A DNA stretch of 64,000 nucleotides, from assembly GCA_015039465.1 (NCBI GenBank), contig MU130363.1:1-64000 (forward strand), given 5' to 3'. The notes below the pieces were generated by a model that was not told the origin of the DNA, made no database searches, and saw only the letters and a program-made list of their open reading frames with translations. The translations under genes were made by a program, and so were the position numbers. This DNA is from Phlegmacium glaucopus (taxonomy: Eukaryota > Basidiomycota > Agaricomycetes > Agaricales > Cortinariaceae). Positions 29,853 through 43,709 of the stretch are shown here, in pieces. How positions within the stretch are numbered: the stretch's first letter is position 1; every line of letters begins with the position of its first letter.

Positions 29853-32800
29853 TGTGGAGAGAAGGAGAGACAGATGTTGAGATGTGGCTCACCAGGAGGA
29901 GGGAGACGTAACATTGAAGCGGAGATTTAAACGAAGCAAATCTGCCTCACCGACTCAGAGTTTACCTAGTAGACTGTAGGCCCAACCTAGGCCTACCCTT
30001 CCTCGAAGTCAACGCCATTTTATACGACCAACAGTTCAACCAAGTAACTGGAATACAAAGCTTTTTTTAATACAAACTCCTCTTGAAGTTGTCGATGGCT
30101 GGACGGCTAGACGGACCTTGAGCCTGAGGCTGGGTGATAATTGTGCTTGGCGACTTCAAGTTGCTATTCTTATATTGAATGGAACTGGTATCTCTAGGCG
30201 TTTTGTTTCACCTGGTTCCAAGCACTCGGAATCCCAACCAGGAACCAAAATTCCTCGGTACCTCCCAGTTGGTACCAGGTACCAGGTTTTTTTTCCCGTC
30301 GAATACATCCCTCTCTTGCACAACTCTTGCAATTCTTAAACTTAAAACACTCTTGGCTTTGCCAAGAAACCAAATGAGAGGATACGTCGCTTATCGTGGG
30401 CACTGTCTATTCAGTCTGAGAGACACGAGCACTGTAGTTGCTGCGCTTTTACTCTGTTTGATGCTGCGGTTGCTCCCATAGTCGCATCTCGGAACACTTG
30501 ATGCAATCACACCGGTCCTTCTCATCCATGGTCAGTTTAGTATTTAACGCTGCCTGCGCCTTGAAATGTAGCTCATGAACTCCCCAGCCCAACTGCGGGC
30601 GCGCAAACGGAGTTCATTGCCTCGATTGCTAATTGGCGCTCGCGTCAAATGCTACGGCGTCCTCCTGCCTTCTGCTGAAGGCCCTTCGTAATTCACGACA
30701 CATCTCTATACATCTGTATGAGTCGTATCTCTCTGCTCCGTCAGATTCTTATCCCGCAGTTTTAAAGCGATTGGACCAATAGCCCGCCCGGATGCCAATC
30801 ACTATTCTCCCATGCTTCTCATCCCTTAGAGGTTCCTAACGATCGACTGTGTTGTCATTGCTGGGCTGGTTGCTATACGCTGGAAAAATGTGGTCCATCT
30901 AAGCTGGTCAAACACACTTCAGGCGGGGCTTTTCATTCGCAGCACGTAAGGACTCCGGCCTGCTTGCTTTCGCCTTACCAAATAATTGTTTGTCTGATAG
31001 CTTCACAGGCATCTTCGATGGGCGCTAGCTCTATCTGTTTCGTCATTCCTCTGACGTACAATACGCCTTTTTGCAACAACGAACTGAACAGGCTTCTTGA
31101 ACTATGGATTCAATCGAGGGGTTTTCATGCCGTTTGTGGACGAATGAGATCATAGTTGTGGGCCCTATGCATGGTCGACGTCGACATCTCACGCTGATGT
31201 CAGCCGAGGCACTTCTTAACGCTCGAGCTTTGACCATAATAGTTGAAATATTCACCCGACACCACGATGGACTATCTCTCATCTGTGGTAAACTGTTTTG
31301 TCGGGTCCTATTCTTAGTCAATCTCCTGGTATGAGGAAAACTCGGCAACATCCTTAAACTCCCGCCGCTCCAGACAATACATTCATCGCTCTTGCCGAAT
31401 TAGATGGGTTTAATCCAGGATATCGTCATCTTTCTGCGTCATCAAGGTGGTTACTTGCACCAAGAAGCCTTTTAAGGTTTTTTTTTCCTCAAAAATTCTC
31501 CCGATTATTCTCAGTCGATAGGAATCTGTTCACACCTTGCTGTGGAAAGACAAGGTTTGAATCCACAGGCCTAACTCTGGCATTAAAGCACGGTGTGTTT
31601 TGATGGCATACGTAGCTCTCTAAACTGATTCTTTGTAGATTGCGGACCGTGTTAACGACCGAGAAATTTTGACTTGGGGCATTCTCTCCCCGTTTGAATC
31701 TACATCTTTTTCGACTTCGTCGACGATCCAACATAAGCGATGATAGCAGTTTCGCCTCTCCACTTCGTTTCGCCCGAGGATCTTTTCAGCTTCCCGACAA
31801 TTTCGCAGTATCGCGCGAAAATTGAAGCAAAATTGGCTGCAGGAATCATTTGCCGAAGTGAGTTGATTGTTTGCCTGTGGTACAAGCAATGTTAATCCCA
31901 CGTCGCTGATGTCTATACAAGTATTCTCATGCATGCCTCTCACAGGTAATGTGTTGTCAAGCATACTCAAAATAGCTCATTCAGTCCTCTCCACGCACGA
32001 TCTTCGGTGAACTCCCAAACGATCCTTGCCCGGCGCCAGTATGATGCTATGTGGTTTATTGTCTCTTTTGTACATAATTTGCAGCCATGAGAAATCGATG
32101 GCCAGGGATTAGAGCACTGTCTTCCATTCTTGGCCTTTCAACAGCGCATGGCTTACAAATTCAAATTTTTGATTGCATGGACTCTAACGCAAGCAACCTA
32201 TTTGAACATGCCTAGTTCCGAAACAAAACATATTTGGTGTTTGATAACAGTCTGTCGAGGTCCGATACTGGTATGATCTTCCCGACAACATCGTCGCCTG
32301 ACCTTCTGTCGCTGGGAAATTTATTGATTTTTTTCCATGCGGCTCCTCGGTTATTCATCGTGGCCAGGACTCCTTCGACCAACCATATGTCTGATGAGGT
32401 GATATGCACCCTAAAGCTGTTGTCTCTTCTATATCTTTCCCATGTATCATTTACCGTCGACAACGAAGGTCTTCTGTGATGCTTGCCTGTCAATCGAAAC
32501 TGCAATCTACTACCAGGTCCAATTCATATCAGGCTTTGGATATACTGTGCCCCTGGCTCGGATTGTAGAAGGTACACCGAGATTTATGGGCTGAATTGCA
32601 CTCTGGATCCAATGCATCCGTTCTCGTTTGCTACACTCCCGCGAAGGAGGCCCGTTTTGGTCACAATCAAATGGGACCAGGCGACCCTGTTCTGACCTGG
32701 GCAGTCAATCGCTTTTGGGAATTTTATACTACTTCCCTTCACTCAGTTGGCTGGATAGGTCAGATTGACAACGGCCCCCGAGGTCCCTTTTCCCAGAGCG

Positions 32801-35800
32801 GCTGAACGACAGCAACAAAAACCACAAGCTCTATGTTTTCTTTCCCTCGTTATCTTATCACGCCTCTCGAGCCATTTTTGGAAATGGTTTACTTGGTGGT
32901 ATGTTGTATCTTTACTATTGAAGCCTGACACAAGTGATGTGATATTGCGAATAAACGTCACTGTATTGTGTCTTTGTATTGGGGGCTGTTCGGCAAGGAG
33001 CATACCTTACCACAACGAGAAACTGGGATCCTCACTGATTCATTCATGTCTTTCTTTACCCGCTGCCTTACAAAAATAAAAAATAACTTCAACAGGTGTT
33101 TCTATTATCACTGTCTGTACCTGTTTTACCTTTCTCCAGGTCTTTTTTCTCACAAACGTGTGCCTCTGGGGTAGTTCGTCACCCATGTTTCGCGCATGTT
33201 TGGGAGTAGCTCCCAAATTCAAAGTCTTCCTTCATGCGTCGAGATTCCGACGCCACGTTGCTATTTCCGGGAGTCACTCGTATGGAGATCTATGTATAGT
33301 ATCATTTCAGTTATGAAGAGTGTCCATGGAGCAAGATGGTTCCTCGCCGCCGTATTTACCTGATTTCCTGTATTGTGCCAACTTAACGAATAATGTCGAG
33401 CTTTGACTTGCAGCCTCCATTCCAACTACATCCAACAAAAATAGTATCTTTCATGGTTTTGGGTACAAGCTTTGATAGGAACATTGTGTTAAGATTATTT
33501 AGAAACGTGAACACATGTATTAGAGTAGTGCAATGTTTGTTAAGGATTGATTCGGCTTGACATTTCTCGCCCCCCGTCTTTAATTGAAGCTTTAACTCAA
33601 CGCGTGGCAGTATAGCGAAGAGCGATACGTTCCAATCGCACCCTCGCATCACCCTCGAAACCGGCCAGGCTTCCCAAACCGCATGACGTCAAAAAAATGT
33701 TGCGCTCCCAAATTTGTCGTGAGAGTGCCTAACAACTTTAGAAGCGATTTTTACACTATATATGGCAGTTTCAAGTTAAAAAAAAAAGGGGGGGTCGTTT
33801 CGAGAATGAGCTGAAATACACCACGATACTTATAACTTTAAGTTTTGAAGTGAAGAATACAGGATGGAGATAGCGAACTTCACAGTGCCCGTTTTGTCAC
33901 CCGACCGACGTCGCAGTAACCTAGTTTATAACCCGGATAATAGTTGGCGACATGGGCGTCAGGGCCAATGGAACGACTTCAATTGATCAATAATTATAGT
34001 ATGACGTACCATGGGCCGGGTTGAGTCACTATTCAGACAATGTCGGGGCGCGTCAGAGGGTTGGACAGCGCAGTACCCCTCATTCGTAATCCGTCAAAAG
34101 ACAGAAATGTAACGAGGAGAATACCACGATGCCATGGTACGCGATCCTTGCCATAATGGATCTGTGTGAGGAGTATAGCACTAAACGGGCAGGCGAACCA
34201 ACATGAGTGAGTATTAGAGAAAATAGAAACGTCAAGAGCATACATCAAATCTTGCTCAAGTTCTTTTTGGATACCTATGGAACAGGCGCTCCTTGAATAA
34301 AAGATTAGACAGCAAGTTTCTGTGGGACCCCGTCCGAAGTATGCGTATCTCACCGTCATGTCTGGGGATATTTTGTTGAACTCAAATCCAGTCACCAACA
34401 TAGATCGACATTCGAGGTGATATTTTTGAACCATTGATGGCTGTAGCGCCTAGTTGCACATGGCACCAAATTTCAACCACTAGTTCGGCGCTGGTCCAAA
34501 GAAACAATCCAGAAAAGCGGTCGAGGTTGCAACTGCACAGAGATAGCGTAAAAAGCGCTTTACTCGCCATGGGGCAAGAAAGAACCCTGGATGGCTATCA
34601 CGTACGAATGCAGCGAGGAAAAGCTGGACAGAGTGGATGAGAAAAAAAACAATCCGTGGTAAATTGAAATGAAGGACATGTGGCATAAAGTAGCCAAATG
34701 CAGCATGTGTGAATTTGTTTCAGTTCAAATTATTGACCTAGAAGCTCCTGGAAGGTTTGGTATATCAGATTACATCGACGATTTCGAGGGCAACCGAGGG
34801 ATTCCGTTTTGGTAATGAGAGCGGCGAAAATTTTCCAAATTTCAGGTCGACCAAAACGGTCTCATCTCCAACGATTGTGCCGAAGCGGTCGCATTATATT
34901 ATTGACGAGGCTGCCGAATCCTGACTCGGTTTTACCATTGATTATCAAGCATCAAATTCTTGAAATGTTTAGGGAGAACGGGGAATGCAGAGCTCAGGGG
35001 ACGAAATTCCTCGAGATCCACGCGTCGGTTAGGGATTTTGATGTATACTCTTTAGTCGAGTTGACAACGCAGCGGAACGGCTCACCGTTGAAAAAAAATT
35101 CCTGAGTGAATTGAGTCACGGCCTGCACTGTATTTTGTACCTGAGAGGATTGAAATTTCATCAGTACACAGATTGTACAACTTTAGAAGTTATACCAGCA
35201 ATGAGCATGCTGAAATAGGTACACCATAAATGTATGAACTTGAAGGCCTTGGATACGGTTCTATTTTTACCATATGAGCAGAAATGATTGCTGTATCCTA
35301 TAAAGGGGTGTTCCTAAAGCTGTGTGGGAAGGTAGGTGGGAATGTGCGTCCTCACTGGGATATTTGTCATCAAATACTGATGCGACCGTTGGAGTACTTG
35401 CTTTCTCAGTCTTTCTGTGTACAAAAATTTATAAAAATATACATTGTGCATTGTCCCGATTCGGAGCCATCGTCGGTACATATTTTTATTAACCGTGGTA
35501 CGAACCAAAAGTCGAAAATCCTGCTTTGGATTCAGATTAAACATTGCTATGCTACAGAACCAAGTTTGTCAATTTGCAAGCCGTTGGTCCTTAAGCCTGC
35601 AGTGAGAGTTATTGATTATCCCATATGTGGCCAGTCAACCCATAAACAACTGGATTTTCATTGTTTGAGGGTCGTAGATGTCACTTCTTTACCTCTAAAG
35701 GCAGATTAATAACTTGCAGGTCTGATGCCAGGATTTTCCTGAAAGGAGGTTGACGACCATGATCTATTCCGTATAATGATAAGTCGGACGCGTGCCGGTC

Positions 35801-36268
35801 CCAAAAACCTGGTATGTGATTGTGAATTGAAGATGCGTTGATAGAAATAGGATGTTCACTTTTTAAAATTATTTTTTATATACAATTCTTTAAATATAAA
35901 CTTGTGTAGGACCCATTGCCTTGGGTGAGTGGACGAGATGAGAGAGAATGTCACGTCATAACGCTACGACGTGACAGGGTTGAACTAGATCTTGGTCGTG
36001 GGTTCAGATGGACTTGCTTCCCTGACATCGTGTAAGTCATCTGTCCGGACCTGGTTTTGTAATGTGTTTCTCAGCTTCCAAACTCTTTTCTCACTCTTGT
36101 TTCTCTCCATAGCCACGCGCTCAGACAGTTACTTTCGGAAATCCATCAAAAAGAGAGCGAATTTCTTATACGCGTGAGTTATCTTGTTTTAAAGCCATTC
36201 GAAAAAGTCAGTTCCCCCTTTGCTACCTCAAGAGTGGTGGTCTTGTCATTCTGGCTTTCTTCGACACA
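29853..36268. other. Gene-poor 6.4-kb block
   Basis: The longest gene-free stretch in the window. Open frames exist on both strands (for example 31620-31970 minus, 34033-34434 minus and 35284-35709 plus), but none shows a family motif, a credible splice-extended model or a transposase or RT signature. The left end has a GGTACC-rich patch (30255-30290), and 33780-33796 is an A-run followed by a G-run. Degraded transposon sequence is the likeliest content, but I cannot prove it. Confidence 0.5.
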
Positions 36269-39200
36269 ATGCGCAGTGTGATGCCGCCATCGCCTTTTGC
36301 TTATTATTCTCCCCAATCGCAATACTACCCCTCCCTGTCTTATGCAGATGACTTACAGCTTACCCACCGTCAGGAATATTCTATGCACAACGACCAATCA
36401 TTGTCGCAGTCTCTGCCATCACCATCATCCCCTTCAATCCCAATCGATCCAGCACTTGCACTTTATCCACCATATTACTCTAGTTACCAACAACATCCTT
36501 CACAACTTCAACAGCATCTATCTTTACCCCCAAATTATTCGTCACCTTCGTCACAAGGATCGGATACTATCGGTACCCCACCCACTGAAATCTTAATGTA
36601 TCCCTCATCCTCTTCCAACATAAATGGCAAAAGGCCGTCCTCTTCGATATCTAATAGCAATATGGACAGTAGGAAAAAAGCGAGGAAAGACGACGACTCT
36701 GAAACTCATAGTCCTGCAGCAGAAAAAGAGGAAGTTAAGGCTAAGCCCACTCGTGGCTCACGGTTCGTACTTGCATTCCATATTTTCGATGGAATCTTGA
36801 CAGCCTTCTTTTTTCAGTGCTTGCACTGTTTGCAGACGTTTGAAAATGAAGTGCGTGGGAGCGGAACAAGGACCTCCATGTAAACGATGCTCCTCTGGCA
36901 ATCATGAATGTATATTCGAAGAATCGAATCGAGGGAAAAGGTCTTCCAAGTAAGCCTTTTTTCCCCCTTCTCTCTAGGTACATCGGTCCTAAGAGTGAAG
37001 CAGGAAGCATGAAATTCTTACGCGATCTCTCCGGAAAATGGAGCGAACGCTTGACACCGTTTTGCGATCAATTGGAAATCCTGGAATTGCGTCTGGAATG
37101 GTGTCTCGTTCTCCCTCCCCCTCCCCTCAGACAGTCACCACTCAGGCGCTCCTTGCAGAGTCACCATCCCCCCCACCGGCCTCTTCATCCTTCCGCCATC
37201 AAGCGAATCATCACCAACCCCCTGGTTCTCCAAAACTTCATTCGTTACCCGACAATTCTCTCAATCCTTTGGGACTACTTGCCGAGGCGAGCCTTGCAAA
37301 CCGCCGAGCTCAGGCAACCAACCAAAGTGGAATGACTGCAAGGTCCACAGATCCCAATGAAAACCCTAAGCTCGGCGTCGCCAGTGACAATTACTTTAAG
37401 CCTGGTACATGGACTTGTGTCTGCATCAAATATATCTCTAACCTTTCTGATTGATAGGCCCAATGACAATCCTTCCGCTACGGCGACTGTACATTGAGCG
37501 TCAGATTCAACCAGAAATGCTTAGTTTCGTTGGTACTGATGAAGTTGTCATTTTATTCAATATGTGAGGCACTTACTTCAACATTCAACATTTCTCATTT
37601 TGATCTCCCATTTCTCCAGTTATTTTGATCATGTCCATGTAAGCACACGTCACTTCATCGTCTGTCAACATCTAATATCTTCTTTGTACTTAGATGCACT
37701 GTAATCTGTTGGATCGCAACTTTCACACTCCATCTCTTGTCTGCTCCCGGTCGCCTTTCTTGTTGACTACAAGTACGTCTTATCTCCATCTTTCCCACTC
37801 TGATGATACTTATCGGAACTATTAGTTTGTTCGATCGCTAGCAAATTCTACACCGCTAAACCAGATCTCCATCCAAGGCTTACCGAACTAGCCAAAAAAC
37901 TGGCCTTTAGTGTTCCTGCAAAAGGCTACAAATCTGTGGAAATCGTACAAGCCTATCTCATGCTTGCTTTATGGGGTTGTGGCGCTGTTGAACGATATGA
38001 ACAGGACAAGACCTGGCTACTTTTGGGGATGGCCATTCGGTAGGTTTCTTGATATGTGAATTGGCATCAAATTGAAATTCAATCGGATCATTGTGTAGAA
38101 TGGCTACGGACTTGAACTTGCATCGCAAGACAGCCGTGACCAGTCAGGAAACCCAGGAAGGCAAGGCTCGTGACATTGAAGTACGCAACCGCGAACGGAC
38201 ATGGATGCTATGCTTTTGCCTTGATCGAAGCTTCAGCGCTCAAATGGGAAAACCGAGTTCCATTAAGGAGGAGTATGTCATCGATGTCTCTTCTTAACTA
38301 AATATTAACATGCATGCTAGTTATATCATACGACATGCGAACCAGTGGCACAAGTCCGCAGTGGGAAATCCCTCAGATTCAGCTCTTGCAGCTTATGTTG
38401 TTCGTATTTTCATTCCGTTCTTGTCAATTTGCTTCTTATGCTATAATTTTTATTAAGGAGCTCCAACGGATATTGTCCAGGAGTTTGGAGTTCCTGTATA
38501 GTGGAACTGAAACCCCCTCCGGATTGCTTGTCAATTGTGACTATATGCTGGTGATCAAGTCCTTCGAAACGCAAATACTGACCTGGCGGCAACAATGGAT
38601 CGAGCAACGAATTTGGGATGGTAGGGATGCTTTATTTAACTTTTCCTTCAGGTCAACTGACCCAAGCGAAAACAGATCAACCAGCTGCAACAGCTAGCTA
38701 CAAGCGGATGATTTCCCATTTCTACTTCAACTATGCCATGCTGGTGCTAAATTCGTTCGGACTTCAAAACGCAATGGAGCGTGCACCATTGGATATAGGT
38801 CACTTCTTCGCTCGGGTTCATTCTTCTGCGTATGCGTGCGCTACGATTGTTCGCGATCAGCTCGGGCCCACTGGGTTCATGAAGTATTCACCCGACTCTC
38901 ACTTTGTTCAAACTTCTTACGCTATATTGAGTCTGTTGAAGGTTTGCACCCAGGTTCATGTGACTTGTACTTTCGCTGATACTCGGCTTGTGTAGCTTAT
39001 CCGACCTGAATTCCAGGCCTTCCTTGAGAGCGAGCGCAGTATTCTCAGTCTGGTCAAGGAAGTCGCTGATGTTCTCGATAATATCGCCGCCAACCCTCTC
39101 CATACACCTGCTCTGTACAGTGGATTCTTGCGTGCTCTTATTTCTGCCAAATGGGACGTGCCATCGGCAAATGGGACCTCTAACGGAGATGGAGATGAGA

Positions 39201-39745
39201 AGCCCCAACCTCCTCCAGTGGATGGAGAGCAAGGCGATGATATTCAAGGCGACACGCATACGCCTAGCAGTTACGGTCAGCAACAGCAGAGCTACGGCGC
39301 AGATACTTCGTTTCCCCTCAACGAATTTCAGTTTGACAGCGAGATGGGTCCAGTTGCGGACATATCTACGTTCCCGCCGACTATGGCGCCTTACCCAACC
39401 GAAGATAACATGGGCGGCCTCACGATAGATAACATCTTGAGTAGTGGCTTTTGGGATAGCATGCTAGTGCCTGGTAAGTCGGGTGATCAGCTAAGCGTTG
39501 CCTTCTTTATATTAAACTTCTTCCTCTTCTTCCTTCCAGGGTACAACAGCATGGATGGCTTCAGCGGCGGCTTCGTGTTTGGAGCAAATGGCAATGGCTT
39601 GATCACACCCCGCTTTGGTATTTCGCCTTCACCTTCCGGCGCCAATACACCCGGTCGATTTGGCAGTCATACTGCTCTCACTCAGAACAGTATCAATGTT
39701 GCCTTTGATCATCAACACAAAGACGGAATCAGTATCGATGCATGA
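36269..39745 (+). CDS. Zn(II)2Cys6 transcription factor with fungal_trans domain
   Basis: Fungal nuclear DNA-binding regulator. Thirteen exons: 36269-36762, 36818-36949, 37004-37404, 37458-37563, 37620-37638, 37694-37772, 37826-38039, 38099-38272, 38321-38399, 38458-38620, 38652-38941, 38996-39473 and 39540-39745. They encode 944 residues. The N-terminus is Gln/Ser/Pro-rich. The binuclear cluster occupies residues 167-196 (ACTVCRRLKMKC then CKRCSSGNHEC; C-x2-C-x6-C-x8-C-x2-C-x6-C), followed by a basic linker and a short coiled coil (LTRSLRKMERTLDTVL). The fungal_trans domain follows (CSRSPFLLTTICSIASKFYT, LWGCGAVERYEQDKTWLLLG, RERTWMLCFCLDRSF). The C-terminus is acidic and Gly/Ser-rich. Exon 5 is 19 nt and the intron at 38621-38651 only 31 nt. 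The target pathway cannot be read from sequence; the middle domain resembles XlnR-like regulators. Confidence 0.92.
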
Positions 39746-42402
39746 GCCTCACCTGGCCCATATGCATTTCTGTAACTCCCCTCTCCCACTTATTCTTTCT
39801 ATTAATATCCGGGTATCGTGTAATTCCTTGGTGTAGCTTTTTTCTTTTTACATAAATATGCAAGTAAACAAATTATCTCCCTACTACTATCTATTACCCT
39901 GTTCTTTTGATACAGGTCATACACGCTCAAGGTTTTCTCTATATAGGTCTTTTCACTCCATTAGTTTCAAGAAATACAATGTACATCGTACGTGCTTGAA
40001 TTGAAGAACATCCAAAATGACGAGTTCTAAGTGTGCAAGCATTGGTTTGGTCAATCATTAATCATTGGCAGTGTCCACCGCCTTGATCACCAACTGCAAC
40101 ATCTATCTACCTGCGGGACTTGTACTTGACTGTCGAGTTATTCTGAGTCTAGGTACACCGAGGCTCGGACTAAGGTCCGTGTCAAAATTGGACATCATTT
40201 TCAGGCTCTTAAACCTTTATCCTCAACAATTGGCACGCTGGTCCGAATAACCAATAATCCAGTACTAAAGACGTTATTAATCCCCTCATTTATCCGAGTT
40301 GAAGTCATGCCAGTACGGCAGGCTTTTATCAAATAAGTATTTCTCGCCCCGGCCTTCGCATCCTGAGCCTTATTTTATTTTTTTGATACCCAGATATTAA
40401 ACTCAAGATGGTGACCTTGTAAACTTGTGTGTGGTAGGCTTAAAATCCCAACCACTTCTAGTACGCGAGTAACGCGACAACGGCGACGTATAATGCGGTC
40501 AGTTAATTTATTTAATAAACTTTATTAGTATTGTAGACTGCATCTGTGGGCCAGCGCCCTGCCCACAAGCTCATGTACAACCCAACTTGAGTGCATATTA
40601 TTAGCGCGGCGAATATCTGCCTTATGCGACTCATTGAACTATCTCAAATGGAAGGAAGCCATGATCAACCCCGAAATCACACAGAGTTTGGGTCACCGGT
40701 GATATATATTGATAAGCTTAACTTGATAACACGATTGCTCCACGACGACTCGGAGTCTCGGACATGGACAAAGATACACATTGTACCTGCAATTTTGTAA
40801 TATAAATCTGCCTGTACCTGTATGCATATGTGGAATTCCCTCCGAGACTTCTGGCAGTGGTTTCCACGATTCCAAGTCCAACTATCGCTGATTACTGTCG
40901 ATTGGATGGTGGTTTTATCTATTCAGCCTGAGTTTGCAAGGGCATGTGATCTTTTTCGTTCTTGATACTCATGTCATTCTGACTCATTCAACATGATTCT
41001 AGGTTAGATATGAATATCTCTGTCAGTCAGGAGCCCACCTTATAACCAAAAGATGTTTGATTACGATGAAGACATTTTGTGAAGTTCACCTTCAAGACCT
41101 TCAAATGACTCAAAGCTGCTTAGTGGTTTTCAGTGAGTAGTAATTATTTTTAGCATCACATCCGAGTCGGCTCTACCCTGGTCATCTGATTCGCGCAGGT
41201 CAAAATTGTTCGCCTCATTCCTTTCCACTCGTCTTCTATATCAGCTAAACGTTCTCAGAGGAACACTCTTGTCTAATTCTACCGCGGGGTTATGGAATCT
41301 ATTCCGACGGTAAAACCACCACGATGACTTGAAAATTGAAGCTCTGGTCCCTGATGGCCGGCGAATGATCTGCACTTGAGACCTAGGTCTACGCTGTACT
41401 CAGGGAATATTCTGCATATAGAGGGTTGGATCCAACCTGAAGGCTTGATAATCCATTTCAGGGTCCAGTAGATCCTCTGGCGTCATCGGTCTCCTTCTTG
41501 CTAAGAAAAACTTGGCTATTGCGGCCATTCAAAGTTAACGTTGAAATTTCAAAGTCCACCGCTCTTGGGGTTCATATACCGAAGTTGCATGTCATGCAGA
41601 CCATATACAGCACTTGCGGATTTATGGTTACAGTGTTGGAGACTCACGTTCATAAAAGAAATCTCCCCCAATCTCCATCGATCTAATGAGCGGTGGTATT
41701 GCAAAGTGCCTGTGGAAGGCTAAAGTCTCGATAACGACGGTCGCGATTGCACGACTGTGAGTTTACCCTTCACCTTTTCATCATCTTAAATTGGTTGACA
41801 GATAGATTTCATTTTCTCATAAATTTTAAGTTGACGATCGCTGCGACTTGTGCATGAAAAGGAAGATGGATATCATATGATGCTATCTCTTTTCTGCTAG
41901 TCCTGCGGATGGCTGTGCAATTTTGAGGGCTTACTCGACCCATTTGAATTCAACGCTTGTTTAAATGAACGCCACATGCTAGACGGAGATGTCTTTAAAC
42001 AGAGGTGAGTCGTTTCATTGCATACTTTAGAGAACCATAGCAAAAAAAATTCTGTTGCATTGTAGACTAGTCATTGCATTGTGCTATTACGTTACAGCAT
42101 TGGTTACAAGCTTTAGGGAACAATGAATGCTGACCTGATAAGGCTGAAGGGAGACTCGGACCGTCTCACGTCTGTTTGTTGATTGTTAACTCGGACTTCG
42201 ACTTCTGCCTCGAGGTGAACACGTTTCTGATCCAAAATGAACAAATCTTCCTGGTTCCTGTCTGATTGCCTGGAAATATCTCACAAATCACAATCTCCCT
42301 TTTCAACTGTCGCACTCGACCCCGCATTTTACACCGGCACTATAAAGCTCTTTGACTTCCATTCTTCGGTTGCCTTCTTCCCCTGCTTGTTTGACTGCCG
42401 AT
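39746..42402. other. Intergenic 2.7 kb, no supported gene
   Basis: Short unrelated open frames only, with no motif on either strand. The right end presumably holds the promoter of the next gene. Confidence 0.5.
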
Positions 42403-43709
42403 ATGACAGAGTACACAACCTCATCCCATGCCTTTCGCGAGTACATGTCTGCTCGTGAAAGGACGGCGCGTTGGGTTCAAAATCATTCACCCATCGAGGA
42501 TGAGTTCTATTCACCATCCCTCCCTCCTTCTGTCATCGATGGACTAGTACCTTCCTCACCTCCGTCAGAGGCGGACAGTTCTTATTCTACCCCCCCAAAG
42601 ATGGTTCTACGGTACAACGACGGTAGACCAGATGTCCCCATCCCCCATCCCGGTAGCATGGGAAAACCAGGATCAAGAATGTATCAAAACTCCCCCCAGA
42701 CCAGTAGTTCCCAAAGTCGTGCCAGGTCGGGTTCTAGCAGCGACTCACCAGCGTTTAAACCTTCCTATAGTCACCGACACGACCATGAATCTCGTGTACC
42801 AGAGGAAATTCGAATTCTTCCGTCATCTGGCGATGTTCCGACTTCTTCCACATCTTCGCGACACACTCGGTCAAAATCACTCCCTAGAAGCTCGGATCAT
42901 CACCGCCCGCCTGCTCCCGATGTTCCTTTCATACCCCCTCCCCACATGCAGACCCAGTCGCCTTACTATGGCCAACGTCCTCTACCCATGGGCTCACAGG
43001 GAATTTCTCCTCCACCACAACAAGTTAGTTTCGCGCAACCTACCCATCCATGGCCCCCAAGACATGGTCATCCCAAGCATGCACCTCCCGCTATCATTTA
43101 TGCACCTTCTCACCATTCACAACGTCCGCATTACGCACCTCCTGCCATGTTCCATCACCCTCCACAAATGGGACCGAATGGGATGATATACAGTCATTCA
43201 GCACCTCCAGCTTACCCCACTCCGTATGGAGGAGTGACTCCACATCGTCATACCTCTTCCGCTCATGACATCCGAGGGCCCAATGGTCTCGATCCCAGCC
43301 ATACACGGTCACTTGGCCGGTCTACCAGAATTAATCCGACATCGTCGTCAACATCGTTGACTAGTCACAATTCTGGAAGTACGTACTACGTTCTACCAGC
43401 ACATGGTCAAAAAGTCCATGTGATTGTGAGTTGTCAAGGTTATAAATTTTTGTTGCCGATATCTGATGAAAAACCTTTTAGAATCCTAGTCCTGAGCAAT
43501 CAATTGTTACGGCGACATCAACAACTAAATCGCCTACCTCTCCTTTTGCTCAGACCTTTGGCAAGAAGCCATTCTTTCAACGTTTATTTGGCTTTGCGAA
43601 GTTTTCAACTGCCGGGTCTTCAAGAGCATCGTCCAATGGCGGAGGAAAACTCTACAGACGACATTCGTTAGGGACATCACGGAATACTGGCGACGAGCAA
43701 AGTCAATAG
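42403..43709 (+). CDS. Hypothetical Pro/Ser/His-rich disordered protein
   Basis: Two exons (42403-43425 and 43482-43709) encode 416 residues. Most of the protein is low-complexity, rich in Pro, Ser and His, with Tyr-containing patches (HAPPAIIYAPSHHSQRPHYA). Two ordered-looking segments stand out: STYYVLPAHGQKVHVI just before the intron, and a basic aromatic C-terminus (GKKPFFQRLFGFAKF). The start is the first ATG of the frame and no signal peptide is seen. I do not recognise a family. A hydrophobic/basic C-terminal helix after a disordered body could be a membrane-association or protein-binding element, which is inference. Confidence 0.72.

Noticed and set aside
31545..31575. GGTTTGAATCC, possible tRNA T-loop
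   Set aside because: The flanking bases do not pair as a T stem and no acceptor or A-box pattern lies upstream.
34033..34434. Minus-strand frame with hydrophobic stretches, considered as a membrane-protein relic
   Set aside because: No neighbouring exon with matching phase and no recognised signature; left within the gene-poor block.
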